From Antrodiella citrinella (lineage: Eukaryota; Basidiomycota; Agaricomycetes; Polyporales; Steccherinaceae), in contig SGPM01000030.1 in assembly GCA_004802725.1 (NCBI GenBank), forward strand, positions 1 through 64,000: DNA of 64,000 bases. Reading direction: 5' to 3'. Made by a program: the position numbers and the translations under genes. Each line of letters begins with the position of its first letter. Within the stretch, counting starts at the first letter, position 1. Of this stretch, positions 24,425-35,754 are shown piece after piece. The notes under the pieces are model-generated. The model worked only from the letters and a program-made list of their open reading frames with translations. It made no database searches and was not told the origin of the DNA.

Positions 24425-25743
24425 TCATGAGGATGCGGAAAGTGTGGTGTCGCCAGAGTACGTGAGCAGTAGGGACAGCGAGTGATTGACAAATGACTGA
24501 TGGGGGCGACGTGGGTGGGGACCGCCGTTGCTGTGCAGAGTGCGAAAGACCTTCATTGCAAGTTAGAATACAGCATGATAGCAGCAAGTGAAAAATGGAG
24601 GTGAAGAGGAACATACCGCCCAAAAGCGTTTTCCGACTTCCTGGATACTTTTGGCTATCCTTTGAGTGAGAAAAGCGCCAATTGAAGCCCGGATAGGGCG
24701 AGATGGCGGTCTTGCAGGGTCAGTTTTGAAAGGAGCGTATGAACAAGCTATCAACAAGCTCTTCTGATGAGCTGTTGCGCTGGTGTTCGGAAAAACGACG
24801 GGCGAGGACGAGGGAAAGTCACAGCTGGGCCTGAAGGAAAGCGGAGATGACCATGTTCAACTCGTAGCACCCTCAGACGCCCAACATTTCGCTTTTGATG
24901 GCAAATTGGTTGCAATTTGAATCCACCCGGGGGCGTCCCCGTTGATGTACTTTTGACGTGAAACAGAGAGCGTTTCGTGTTCAGTTCCAGGAAATATCAA
25001 GCGAACGGTGATCACAGGAAGGGGGCATCTGACGCCACAGATGTTGGGTCACCGGTGGACGCAGCTAGGACCTACATATATGAACGTTGTTCGCGTCTCG
25101 TAGATATCATTTAAAGGTAGAACACGTATGGCACACGTCGATGCATAGAATATTGAACCACAGTGTACGGATAACGGTAAGAAGTACTAAGAACATACAT
25201 ACGAACAAATCGAGTAAATATCTGTCCACAGGCTCTGGCATTCAAGTTTGAAGCACCAGGGTTCGAAACAGAACTCATATCGGGGTCAGATAAAGTAGTG
25301 TGCGTAGCAAGAGTAAGCTGTACCGGTTCCATCGATGCTTGAGCGACCAGGAGAGACCAACATGGGGATCGACCAGGAGAAGGAGAGGACGACCACGGTA
25401 TTTACGGACCGCGGACCGATCGAACCGTCTTCAAGTCCGACCTCTGAGTCTCCAGCGACGACGAAATTTCGTTGGCAAAATCCTCATTGAAATGACTGAA
25501 GACATTCACGGTCCAATACCTATCCGAAGTATGTGCCGATACAGCAGCCCTCACGACGTAGCTCACAAAATTGTAGCCTACTGACATTGATAGCATCCGC
25601 ACATGTCCGGGTTGTCCCGCAGCATGGGGTATGTTTGATCGTCCCCGCCGGTCTGGAAGTATCGGTGGATGGGTATATATAATGAAGTCAAGTGGTCTTG
25701 AAGTTGAAGGTTTCCATATACCATACTCTCTCCATCCACCACT
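24425..25743. other. Divergent promoter region, no supported gene
   Basis: Lies between the Ser/Pro-rich gene and the second aldo-keto reductase. On the minus strand, a spliceable leader for the former is plausible: a GTATGT donor near 24,616 and an AAG acceptor near 24,553, with an in-frame stop directly before the ATG. The rest shows nothing recognisable. Confidence 0.4.
25674..25682 (+). promoter_or_regulatory. TATA box of the xylose-reductase-type gene
   Basis: TATATATAA lies 70 bases before the ATG at 25744, followed by a pyrimidine-rich stretch (CATACTCTCTCCATCCACC) just before the start. This looks like a normal fungal core promoter. Confidence 0.55.
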
Positions 25744-27076
25744 ATGTCGAGTCCAACCATCAAGCTCAACACCGGTGCAGACATCCCCATCATTGGTCTC
25801 GGTCAGTACCAGGAGTTGTCGTCCGACGAGCTAAGACACTGATCAATACTCTACTTGTGTATACACAGGCACATGGCAATCGAAGCCGGAAGAGGTCATC
25901 TCTGCCGTAGAGTACGCGATAAAAGAAGCCGGATACAGGCATATCGACTGTGCATGGTGAGTTATACCGATCCCTCGTTGAATACGCGTTCCGATCGTTC
26001 GATCTGCGCAGGAACTATCACAACGAAAAGGAGGTCGGTGAGGGTATCCGGAAATCCGGTGTACCCCGCGAGGAGATCTTTGTACGTGGCTGTTCCATCG
26101 TCATGGTCCCCGACTCCGATGACTGAGATCGCGTTGGGTGGTAGTTGACCACCAAGGTTTGGCCGAGCCACTACGACGATGTTGCCAAGGCATTGGACAC
26201 GTCTGTGAAGAACTTTGGGTTGGACTATGTTGATCGTACGTTCACGGTGCATTTTCTGAAGGTTTGCCAACTGACGCCTTTATATTTCGCAGTGCTACTA
26301 CTCCACTGGCCTATTGCTCTGAACCCCAAGGGCAACCACCCCATCTTCCCAACGCGTCCCAATGGTTCGCGTGACGTGATTCTCGACTGGCCCTTGAAGG
26401 ACACCTGGAAGCAGATGGAGGAGCTCTTGAAGTCTGGTACGCGTCCTTCCGTCTAACCCGGCGGTTTGGTCACTAACCTCACTACAGGCAAAGTCAAAGC
26501 GATCGGCGTCTCTAACGCTTCTGAGCTGAAGCTGAACGAGATCCTGCCCCACGCTACCGTCGTCCCCGCCGTGAATCAGCTCGAACTTCACCTGTACAAC
26601 CACAACCCCGAACTGGTCGAGTTCTGTCAGTCGAGGGGCATCGCCGTACAAGCGTACTCTCCTCTTGGCTCAACCAACTCCCCTCTGCTGAAGGACGAAA
26701 CAGCGGCTGCAATCGCGACGAAGTACGGCTTGCAAGTGTCCGATGTCCTTATCGGGTACCTCGGTACGTGTGATGTGTGTTGTCTTGACTGTGTCCCGTA
26801 CTGACGATATACACGTATCTGTAGTGGCGAAGAACATCATCGTCCTCCCCAAATCCGTCACGCACTCTCGCATCCTGTCTAACATCAAAGGCTCGCTCGC
26901 TGCCGCTAAGAATCTGACCAAGGAAGACATCGAGCAGCTGGATGCTATAGAGGCGAACGGCAAGCATGTTCGCGTCGTTACGCCACCGTGGGGTATGTGC
27001 ATCCGTATATTTACCGCGCAAGAATAAACCTAACGTTCCTTTAGGGTGCCCTCTGGGCTTCAAGGACTGGATCTGA
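25744..27076 (+). CDS. Aldo-keto reductase, xylose reductase / glycerol dehydrogenase type
   Basis: Predicted cytosolic NAD(P)H-dependent reductase of aldoses or small aldehydes. It starts MSSPTIKLNTGADIPIIGLG, the usual first strands of the barrel. The catalytic residues are visible: Asp in RHIDCAW, Tyr in NYHNEKEVG, Lys in LTTKVWPS and His in LLLLHWPIAL. Downstream are the substrate-loop sequence WPLKDTWKQMEELLKSGK, then AIGVSNAS, QLELHLYN, AYSPLGS and the cofactor-binding LPKSVTHSRI. It ends with LGFKDWI. Seven or so exons are joined by short GT-AG introns, and the total (about 325 residues) is normal for the family. It belongs to a different subfamily from the reductase at 379-1902 and need not share its pathway. 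Confidence 0.92.
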
Positions 27077-27140
27077 AATTGTTTATGTATTGTGGGCAGA
27101 AATAGATTATATGCACATATCACTTTCAAACATCGAACCT

Positions 27141-27629
27141 CTACTGGTTAACTGACATCGCCCTCGACCGAATGTCCGACGGTTTTCGGAATCGAACAGC
27201 AGCCAGGCACGTTTGGGAACACAACTGGACGATACTTGCGACTGGGTGTATCTGTTGATCCACGCAGCATCGGAACGCTGAGAGGTGGGGTTTGACCATA
27301 GGTTGAACGTGAACTTCTCGAGCACACCGTTGAGGAGCGGGGTTTAAGTGACCGTGTGGGTCCTTCGCAATAACATTGCGTAGGCGTGGAGTGACGACAC
27401 TCTCAGGGCAGATCAAGATAGGATTCATAGGAAACCGAATGGCCAATGCTATGCTGAAGGTCTGATGCCCGTTGGGGGTTTGCCAGTTGCCGAGTGTCTC
27501 AAGCTGGACATCGTGGCGTCTTGAAGAGGGGGGGAGACTTTGTCGCAACCATTGGAACAACGTAGCATAACATGATAACGTCAAACTTTGCAGAAATTTT
27601 GAGGCAACATGGGAATTATCGCAGTCCAA
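27141..27629 (-). CDS. Unassigned single-exon open frame
   Basis: A 162-codon open frame starting MDCDNSHVASKFLQSL and ending RSRAMSVNQ. It contains no domain I recognise, and two other frames on the same strand are also partly open here. It overlaps nothing else and converges on the aldo-keto reductase. It may be chance, or debris of the mobile-element-like pocket to its right. Confidence 0.15.
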   Translation of the reverse strand: MDCDNSHVASKFLQSLTLSCYATLFQWLRQSLPPSSRRHDVQLETLGNWQTPNGHQTFSIALAIRFPMNPILICPESVVTPRLRNVIAKDPHGHLNPAPQRCAREVHVQPMVKPHLSAFRCCVDQQIHPVASIVQLCSQTCLAAVRFRKPSDIRSRAMSVNQ

Positions 27630-28020
27630 TATTATTCAGACCGAGGGAGGAGGTAAGTAGCATAAGGAGATTTTCGAAGGACCTTCCTCAGGGCCTAATT
27701 CTGGTCTCGAAACCAGACGGAACTCGCACCCAACCACCGCATTAGACCGGTTGGGTGCGAATCCACGGCGGGTACGAGACCACCTAATCCAAGTTCCAGG
27801 TACTGGATGTCAGATCATCGTGCGCCTTGAAGAGGATCCACGGAAGGAAGTGGATGGTCCCGTGCCTAAAGCAGTAAAGGCTGCTCGCATACGTGCCGCG
27901 CAGAATGCCAAACGACGCGGTCTTATGCTTCAAGTGGTACGCAATCTATTTACTTAAGTTGCAACGCGGATATATCTCAAAGTTTGCGATTAGCGAAAGA
28001 CGTTCGTAACGAGTATCATC
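27630..28020. other. Left flank of the DUF6589 pseudogene
   Basis: Contains a strong pair of inverted repeats (27701-27760) and a short plus-strand open frame (27751-27957, MGANPRRVRDHLIQVPG) rich in Arg and Lys with no known similarity. It could be a leading exon of the DUF6589 gene but no splice link is evident. Confidence 0.35.
27701..27760. repeat. Two adjacent inverted repeats (hairpins)
   Basis: CTGGT (27701-27705) pairs with ACCAG (27712-27716). TCGCACCCAACC (27724-27735) pairs perfectly with GGTTGGGTGCGA (27749-27760) across a 13-base loop. The structure lies just left of the DUF6589 pseudogene. It could be a transposon-end fold, a tRNA-derived relic or a transcription-termination fold; sequence alone does not decide. 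Confidence 0.6.
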
Positions 28021-30067
28021 ATGCTAAGCACTAACCAGAAGTGTAACTACATGCAAAGCATCTATGGCATGTTCCTGTACGCCAACAAGACTCCAGAGAA
28101 GGTGATCGAGACTCTGGCAAAGACAGGTGTGTCTATAGCCGTCAACTCGATCCACACCGGTATCGAGTCGCTGTCGGATAAGGCTATGGAGATCTTATGT
28201 GAGCGGGGACAGACATTGGCAATGGTATACGCCTACCACAACTTTGATGTTGATTTGAAGCCAACTGTGCGCAGAGAAAATGATGGACACAATGAACCAC
28301 CTTACGTCCGCTCTCATGTTTCCATTCTTGCCATTTGCCAACCTCGAGGCGCTTCGCTGCTCCAACGAGCTATGGCTGAAAAACTTGCTGAACGAGTCGG
28401 CACAGGCACTGGCTAACCAAGAGCTTCATCCCCAGCGCGCGAGAACGTGGAAACCGAACGCATTGCTCTTTCCAGAGCTAAGGCTGCTCAATGAGAACAA
28501 GATGACGAACCGAGACCGCTTCAACGCATGGAAATTCCTCGATGATCTCTGCCGTCATGGTCCATCGTGGTTTGCACGGTATCGGACACATCTTGAGCCA
28601 CCGGAGGACATCATTGCGCTGCCTGTCATGAAAACGACCACGATTCCGCTGAAATCCATGGACGCAAACAACTCCCGCGTCGGTGGGAACATCGAAGCGA
28701 TAGAGGGAATGATGAAGCAAGCGGGTGTGGGTGACAGAGCAATCAGTGGGAATCCGAATCTTGCGGAGCTACAGGACAACGTGATTTTAGTACACGGTGA
28801 TCTTGGTACGGCCGAGAAAGTTGACATCTTGCAGGATCGCCGCAAGACAGAGGCATCGCCGCTTCAGCGATTTCAGTTCGTCATCTTCGTGATGGGACTA
28901 TTCCACCTGAAAATGACTTGCGCTGATGCTCTATGGCGAATCTTCCTGAAGGGGACCCAACCCAACGGTGACCTTACAGACCTCAGACAAGATGTTGGCG
29001 TGCTAAGGCCACATGAGACTGTGGTCATTGCGACGTCGGACGAAGCCTGGTTTCCGGCGAACGCACGAGCTTGCATTGCACGCTGGATCCTGTCGCCGCC
29101 TTGATTGTTGGAGGGTTGAGGTGTCCAAACAACGTCCTGCGGCGGAGACATTGGACGAATTTGCCGCGATGAAGCCGATCTTGTTCGAACTGAAAGAAAT
29201 CGCGAATGAGCTGACGAAGAACTACACCGGTCGTGGGATTCAAGTACAAGATATGCGAGGACTTACCGAAGAGAAAGAACGCGATCAACAGTATGAGAAC
29301 GCGTTAATCGCCAACCGTTATCTCTTGCTGTACGAGGAGACCGTCTGTGCGATGAACCATGGCGACATCGGACGCCTTGAGGCATCGTGCATTGCCTGGA
29401 TTCCAATCTTCAGGGCTGTGGGGAAGCATAAGTACGCAACGCAGATGTCAAAGCTGCTTCACAACCTACGTTTCGTCTACTCTCCGGGCTTGAGGTGCGT
29501 GAAAACTGTGCACGCTCGGTGGCAAAAACTCATTAAAAACTTAATGCGATGGCTCTAAGGATCTGATCCGGTCTTCAATGTTGATCAACCCGACGGGAAG
29601 GCCTGACTGCTTCCGCGCAGTTGATCGGTGTGTGGAGTTTGATAACCTGTACACGAAGATAAGTCTACATCACTCGCTCCCATTGCTGAACCTCATGATG
29701 TGCGCAGTCAGTTCATGGCGGTGAAGGTTCAAATTATACGATCGCAAGGATCTTGAAGGAGTCGGTGTTCGTGGGATCTACCGCGCGATACCCGAGAGTA
29801 TGGAGAAACCTGTCATTGTCTCACTTGACTACACAACATGGTAAACCTAACATGACAGAGACATTTAAGTTATTATGCAACTACTTGAAAGCTCAGAAGA
29901 CTTACGAATACAAACGCGGGCGTACTAGCAAGAACCCAATCCCCGACATGCTCGAGAAGGGTCAGAACGCGCTCTTGACTGGAGGCGCGATAGTGGATGC
30001 AGACGTGGACGTAGATGGCAACGTGGCGCCGGACGCTGAAGATGTCATGGTCGACTCGTTGTTCTGA
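28021..30067 (+). pseudogene. DUF6589-family gene, frame broken
   Basis: DUF6589 proteins are abundant in Agaricomycetes, and their copy number suggests mobile-element origin; function is unknown. Family landmarks seen in order: NQKCNYMQSIYGMFLYANKT, AKTGVSIAVNSIHTGIESLS, YAYHNFDVDLKPT, LTSALMFPF, VMKTTTIPLKSMDANNS, NVILVHGDLGTAEKV, RFQFVIFVMGLFHLKMTCAD, THELALHAGSCRRLDCW, MLINPTGRPDCFRAVD and GGEGSNYTIARILKES. These lie in different frames. One break falls right after DLKPTV (about 28,270), where four extra bases separate it from EKMMDTMNHLTS. Another lies between RPHETVV and RRTKPGFRRTHE (about 29,030). A third discontinuity near 29,520-29,580 might be an intron. The tail ends AEDVMVDSLF. 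Probably a recently inactivated copy. Confidence 0.7.
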
Positions 30068-30330
30068 GAGGGTCGGAGTGGGACTGGCGTAGCTGGACTG
30101 GCAGGAAGGAAGTGGGGGGGTTGGTTTCTCCGATAGAAGCTCCTCATGAAGAAGTCGTCGTAGTCTGTTGGTGTGGAGTCGTCAGATATGATTGTCGGTG
30201 TCGGCGTTGGGCGCGGTCGTCGCTGCGGAGTGCTGAACAAATCTTCAGTAGCGGCAGCAGTGGACGCAGAAGGGCCTGGAGCGAGTCCTGGACCGTTTGA
30301 CGGGCCCGCGACGGGCGAATTCGTCGCGTT

Positions 30331-31254
30331 TTATTTCTGGCGTCCACTCTTTGTCGCGGGTCGTACATAGAGATGGGCGTTGGGACACTTGCGGTTGTTT
30401 GCTAGATTAGACAAAATGATCAGCAACGAAAAGAATCGCGACCACACGTGAACGAACGCGTACGAATGAGCTTACCGATGTGATCGTTTGCACGGCACGA
30501 TTTACAAGTCCGTGCCTTTTTCGTACTCTCCACACCGTTAGGTAGGGCAGGCTCAAGATCCCGATACACCACACGGTGCATGCTCGCCAGAAGAGATGGC
30601 AGAGGTCGACGAGTATGGCGACTGGTGGGCAGGGGATGTGTGAACAGGACGCGACATCACCGGAGGGTCGCTGGAGTGTCCAAGAAGGACTGAAGATGTA
30701 GATGGCCTATCTACGGTTCGCGATAGCGCGACTGGAGGCGGTGGAGGTGGGTAAGTGTCATCAACGATGGCGACGATATGGCCGCCGTACGAATCGGCCA
30801 GATCCCACCGGGTTTCGCGTTGGATGTCCTCGATACTGTGAATCTTCGAGAAGTGGGCGCACTTCACGAGACGTTCAACGACATCGGAAGGGAGAATAGA
30901 GCCCGCACCGAACTCGATCAATGCTCCTTCTCCCTCCTCCTGTACTACTATTGCCCGTCTCCATAGGTTCAGCTTCTTCCGGAATGCGAAATCCGTGGCT
31001 GTCATCTGCCATTCTTTTGGCAAAGGCGAACGCTGTTGCATGGCGGGCTTCTTCGGTACGTGGGCCAGGTGTAAGAGTTTCAGCTCGAGGTTGCAAATGT
31101 CGCAACAGATGGGAAGTGGGCGAATATTGCAACGCGAACAGCCGTCAGGTTGGTTGGGTTTGCACAGCAGATGATCAGAAATTGGCAGAACAATGTGAGC
31201 AACAGCCATTTGCAGGACGGTCCAGCATTGGTTTGTACAATATTGCCTCATCAT
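30331..31254 (-). pseudogene. C-terminal remnant of a RecQ-like helicase with zinc-knuckle tail
   Basis: The visible part matches the region after the helicase core in the RecQ-like helicases that are expanded in basidiomycetes: a Cys-rich patch (GCSRCNIRPLPICCDICN), ELKLLHLAHVPKKP, a helical domain with VVERLVKCAHFSKIHSIEDI and ETRWDLADSYGGHIVAIV, then a Ser/Pro-rich linker. The Cys-rich tail is TCKSCRANDHI/ANNRKCPN, spliced by a good GT-AG intron and ending KSGRQK at 30331-30333. No DEAH or Walker motif lies upstream, so the ATPase core is missing. The linker frame also breaks near 30,553. It converges on the DUF6589 pseudogene, ending 264 bases away. Confidence 0.65.
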
Positions 31255-31743
31255 CTGATCACGTATTTTCGTTCAAAACGACTGATCGCATCGCAAGAGT
31301 GTACACTGTACGGATCTCAATGTTGACATGTTGACACACCAGATTTCAAATGAGAGCAGCTTCCAAACTAGATAAAGTAATAACGTAGACGGTAGATTAT
31401 CACAGCAAACTAACGAGCGAGCGAGGAGAGAATGTGTAGGGAGGGACCGCAGTCACACGGAGCACAATGTCACATATAATAAGAGGGAGTTCTCTGCCAA
31501 CCAGCATCTTTTGCCTCTCTATCGTGACCATGTCAACCTACAGAGTCCAGAGCGGGGGTATATCGAAGTGGGATGAGATAAAGATATGCATGTAGCGTGA
31601 TACGATGTGCCAGGGTCAGTCGGAGGAAGTGTGAGGAAGTGCAGGGTCGTGGCATGGGCGAGTCTTTATCCAAACGGAATCAGAGAGCGTGGCTCGGCTC
31701 GTGAGGGAAATGTCGTAGGACGATGAGAGGGTGAGGACGGGAT
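31255..31743. other. Spacer between helicase remnant and methyltransferase gene
   Basis: About 490 bases. The missing upstream part of the helicase is not visible in it. Most of the sequence probably forms the 3' flank of the methyltransferase gene. Confidence 0.45.
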
Positions 31744-32973
31744 CTACTCGTCTTTGGGAGGTGAAACGAAGGCAGTATCGCCGCGGATGTTGATGAAGGA
31801 GTACTGTACCACGCGTCAGCAGAAGGACTGGGTAGATCGAAAACCTAGCAGACATACCTCAGTCAGATCCTGATCACGTCCACGGTTGTAATTGTTGTAG
31901 ACCAAGTTAGGTTCCTGGAAGAATGGACGCAAGCCAGCCTGCTCGAGCTTCTGCCACCATTCAAGGATGTCGGGGAACTTCTTCTCCCAAGTGTGCAGCT
32001 CGATCTGGAGCTGACCGAAAGGCAATGGCTTGCCGGAGCGCAAGAAAGGCTCGACAAAAGCGGTAACGACCTCGAACTCCCAAGACTCAACATCAATCTT
32101 GAGGATATCAATGTGATCGTGGCCGTTCATGGCCATGAGGCTCTGGAGCGTGTAGTACTTGATGTCGCTGTCAGGCCCGTGGTTGTCCTTGCCAGCAAGA
32201 CCGTACGCGTGGAAGTGGGTACGATGCCTATCGGCAACCGCGATCTCGGGTCCAAATGAGTTTACGGAGAAATCATAGCCCCAAATCTGACAATGATTGG
32301 TGCGAGCGAGGATCTCCGCCTCGAACGAGGACTCGCCGTTGATACCTGCGTGACGTCAGAACATGCTGCAGGGCAGGTACATCGCGAGACTTACCGAAGG
32401 AGTACACTACACAGTCTGGCTTGTTCTCCACTTGCGACAAACCGCACACCCATTTGCCACCATCACCCAGTGTTCCCACACGCTCACGCTCATGAGGGCA
32501 GTTGAATGCAGGAGGGAAGAAGTCCCCTACAAGTAGATGAGTTGAGTATGTGCGAATGTGAGAGTAAACAAGTACACGTACAAGCGGTGTATGGAGGCCA
32601 TGGGTTCTCGTCGGGTGGGAACCTGAGACCGAAATTCAGACGCGTGCGCCGAAAAATGTCGGGAATGAATTACGCACATAGCAATCTGGTTGGGCGTAGG
32701 ACCAAACTTCTTGATGAGAGTCTCCCGACCTTTGAGGGTCCGTTGGTATATCGTCTCTGCTCTCTCTACTCTAGCTGTGACACTGAGATCCCGCGGGCCA
32801 GACTGGCCTGCGTGACCGCCCTCGGAGTACAAGAGCCAGACGGTGCCAGCGAGCAGGACGAAGACGAGGATTGCATATCGAGGATGCCGTTGGAAGATCA
32901 TGGAAGACATTGCGGGGACGAGAGGATGGTCGTCGAGACTCGACAGAGAGTGAGAGGAACCTGGCGACCCCAC
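31744..32973 (-). CDS. Membrane-anchored methyltransferase-like protein (METTL24/Methyltransf_22 type)
   Basis: Predicted type II membrane protein with a luminal or extracellular Rossmann-like domain. The N-terminus has one hydrophobic segment (YAILVFVLLAGTVWLLY, about residues 33-49) after basic FQRHPR. It is followed by a helical stalk (RVERAETIYQRTLKGRETL). The catalytic-like domain includes GDGGKWVCGLSQV, CVVYSFGINGESSFEAEIL, IWGYDFSV, HIDILKIDVESWEFEVV and QLQIELHTWE, the same order as in fungal and animal METTL24-like proteins. It ends VSPPKDE. Four or five exons. Two starts are possible: MGSPGSSHS (used here) or MSSMIFQRH 21 codons later. The latter sits better relative to the TATAAGTAG at 32992-33000. 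Methyl acceptor unknown. Confidence 0.8.
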
Positions 32974-33693
32974 ACCGCTGGCAATGCGCGACTACTTATA
33001 GTGGGCGCTTATGTGTAGCACATCTAAGATGGGCTCTCAGCTGTTCTAACTCATTCTCACGAGACGAGTTCCTTGGCATTTCGGTTCAAGCCGAGCAAAT
33101 AATCATTTCATTGTGCGAACTATGTACATACGCCGGCTGAGTATGAACGCAGATGAACAACGGTTGCCAATTTCTGGGTCTATCTGTCCTCTTCCACCTC
33201 GGTAAGAGGACAGAATGGCAGTGAGGAGACAAATTATTGAAGACTGCTGCCGCGGCTGGTCGCCTTCGTTTGATCATTTTGTCCAGCGCTACTTGAAAGA
33301 TGCCAAGCCGCAGTAAATAGGAGCAAGCCATCTACCGTGAACGCGGTCTTTAATGCTGTTTTAAATAAGAGCGCGTTAGAAAAAAAAAAGACAGCGTCAG
33401 CGTACAAGTGACATCCAGCTGCATGGCTTCGGTCAGCACTGTAAACAGAATGAGTGCTATGTGCACTTACCTCCATGTTTGGGAGTAGCACGGCGGTAGA
33501 CACCCAAACAGCTCAATCTTCTTGCAGACCTGAAGCAGTTCCGCTAACGTCGTGCCCTTCACAGCAATATCGAAAAAGAATGACCTTGACGACGCCCAAT
33601 GCACCGACAAAGTCCTCGAACAAGGCGTGCTGCAAGCGTGCTGGATGCCCTCTCGGTTGCAGTATATAGATCTCATGTGGAAAAATTACGAGA
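32974..33693. other. Divergent promoter region
   Basis: About 720 bases between the divergently transcribed methyltransferase and BTB genes. It includes TATAAGTAG on the minus strand at 32992-33000 and an A10 run near 33380. No coding feature is supported. Confidence 0.45.
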
Positions 33694-34808
33694 ATGATAT
33701 GTCCAAGACGTGACTTGGGGTATATCACAGCAGGAACCTACTTTCGACTGCTGTCGTGTATTCAGTCTACCAAAGACGTCTCCAAGCCCTTTCGAATTCA
33801 TCCCGCCTCTCAGCCGAACATAATCTCTAAGCTCGATGTGTTCAAGGATGACAAGAGTCGGGGGTGGTTCGGCTCTTGTGATCTATTTGATCGCATTCCA
33901 GCAGATATGTTTGTGCACTCTGTGTGGGACCCGGACGTCCGCATTCCCGCTCACAAAGTCATCTTGACTCTCTTTTCACCGATCCTCGCAGAAAAGATCG
34001 CAAACTCTGCAACAAACAATGACAATGGGTCCCTCATTCTCTCCCTTCCTGAGGATCGATATATCCTCCATGACCTCATTCTTCTTTCCTATGATCGGTG
34101 GTCGGCCAGCAAATTTGTCAAAGACAGATTCACCTCGCTTATATCCGCAGTCAGGAAGTACGATCTTCCCCGAGTAGAGTCTAGGTTGAAGGCCGACATC
34201 TTCATGCCTCTCCTCGAATCGCAGCCTTTTCAGGCATACTTCATTGCTATCTCGTGCGGATGGAAGGATGAAGCATTGGCTGCCGCCAGAAACGCTGCGA
34301 CTTCACCCGGAATACGAGGCATGTACGTCTCACAAATGGAATACTGTTCAGCCTTGGCATATCATAATCTGCTCGACTTCTACACACAATATTGTGTTGC
34401 TTCCCAATGCATCCTAGACATATACCTCCCAAAGAAGAGCACCGACAAGAGCACCGAAATTCGCTTCCCGACTTATACGAGTGTTAAGGAGCGCGTAACC
34501 TCCGTTCTGCTCGCCTACAAATCACCGCATGGCGTAAAGGAAGATCAATTTGTGGTACCATGCCTCTTGCTGAGCTCGGATTTCTCCAGTCCGTTCAGTG
34601 ACGTCAAGATATCACAGACACTATTGAAGCGATTTCGCATCCTCGAGCAGTCGTCACTTGAGACACTATCTGAGGCACTGAAGTGGGCGGGCAGTGATAT
34701 GGATGCGGTGACGAGCCTCACGCTCCGCAAGGTATGTCATTATTTGTACATTGTCTTTCGTGATATGTTGACCTTGTGCCGCATCAGATTGAACTGCGCT
34801 TCGGCTGA
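33694..34808 (+). CDS. BTB/POZ-domain protein
   Basis: Basidiomycetes carry many BTB proteins of this type, some of them presumed substrate adaptors for Cullin-3 ubiquitin ligases. The BTB core lies around residues 50-130: FDRIPADMFVHSVWDPDVRI, then PAHKVILTLFSPILAEKI and LILSLPEDRYILHDLILLSY. This is followed by an all-helical C-terminal region typical of the family (KYDLPRVESRLKADIF, AISCGWKDEALAAARNAA). The main exon ends LTLRK. A clean GT-AG intron (34732-34787) joins it to IELRFG and a stop at 34806-34808. Reading through would give a longer, less likely tail. The true start may lie downstream of 33694, since the first 50 residues carry no family signal. Confidence 0.72.
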
Positions 34809-35754
34809 CTTCCGCCTCTTTTCACAAATATTCACATCCTCTTACTCCTTTCGACCTGGTGCCTCCATTTTTGTCTCAAAGTGGACTATGATGCCTGTCC
34901 AAACACTATAACCGTGTGGCACCTCACTGTGACTATGCACGTCCGTCGCGGTCCCAGAATCATGATGCTCGTGCTCGCGATTCAGCCTCAACTTGATGTT
35001 CTTCGATTCAATATTTTCCATGAAGAAGTGTATCAGTCTTTGCTGCCTTTCTTTGTACATTATCGTTTGGAATATCTATAGTATATTGTAGCGACTCAGT
35101 CGACCAGTCAGCTGAATGGGAGGTTGCATCAGCTTGACATCGTAAGCAAATAAATTAGCGCCTTGTCGTTGGACGTGATCGAGTCATTGTCAACGCTCTC
35201 AAGTCCGAGCTTTAAGCTTACTTACAAAGACATACGGAGTCCAGACACCTTGGCATCTGAGTCTCAGACCATTTGAATCCAACTGACCTTGTATTTGTTT
35301 GACAGGAGTAAAGTTGGCAAGTACGCACATCATATTCTCAAGGATAAGCGTCACGGTCCGAATGCGAGTGCACTGCAAGTAACCATTCGGTGCTGACCTC
35401 GTCAGAACTCAGCCCTTCAATATTATCACCTCGTGCTAAGTTCTTTCACATCTCTTACCTCGTGCGGTACTGATATCGATGTGGAAGTGGCTCAAACGCT
35501 GCCAGCTGACCGAGCTAACGAGATAAGAGAGTGGCCCGAACGGTATATAACTTGACCTTCGAGACCAGTGTTTATACCCTTCCTCGTATTCGACTTCACT
35601 CAAATCCCAAGAGTACCCGGCTCGACCGTTCTACACTACGCAAGCGCCCGTCAAAAGTCTCTTTCAAGGTAAGCTGCATCGCCAATATAATTCATTTTTT
35701 CCGTCCATACATATTGTTATTAATGGAGGTCGCATTGTTAGAAGAAGGTCAAAC
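34809..35754. other. Intergenic between BTB and F-box genes
   Basis: About 950 bases with only short incidental frames. GGTATATAA at 35541-35549 could serve as core promoter for the F-box gene. Confidence 0.4.
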
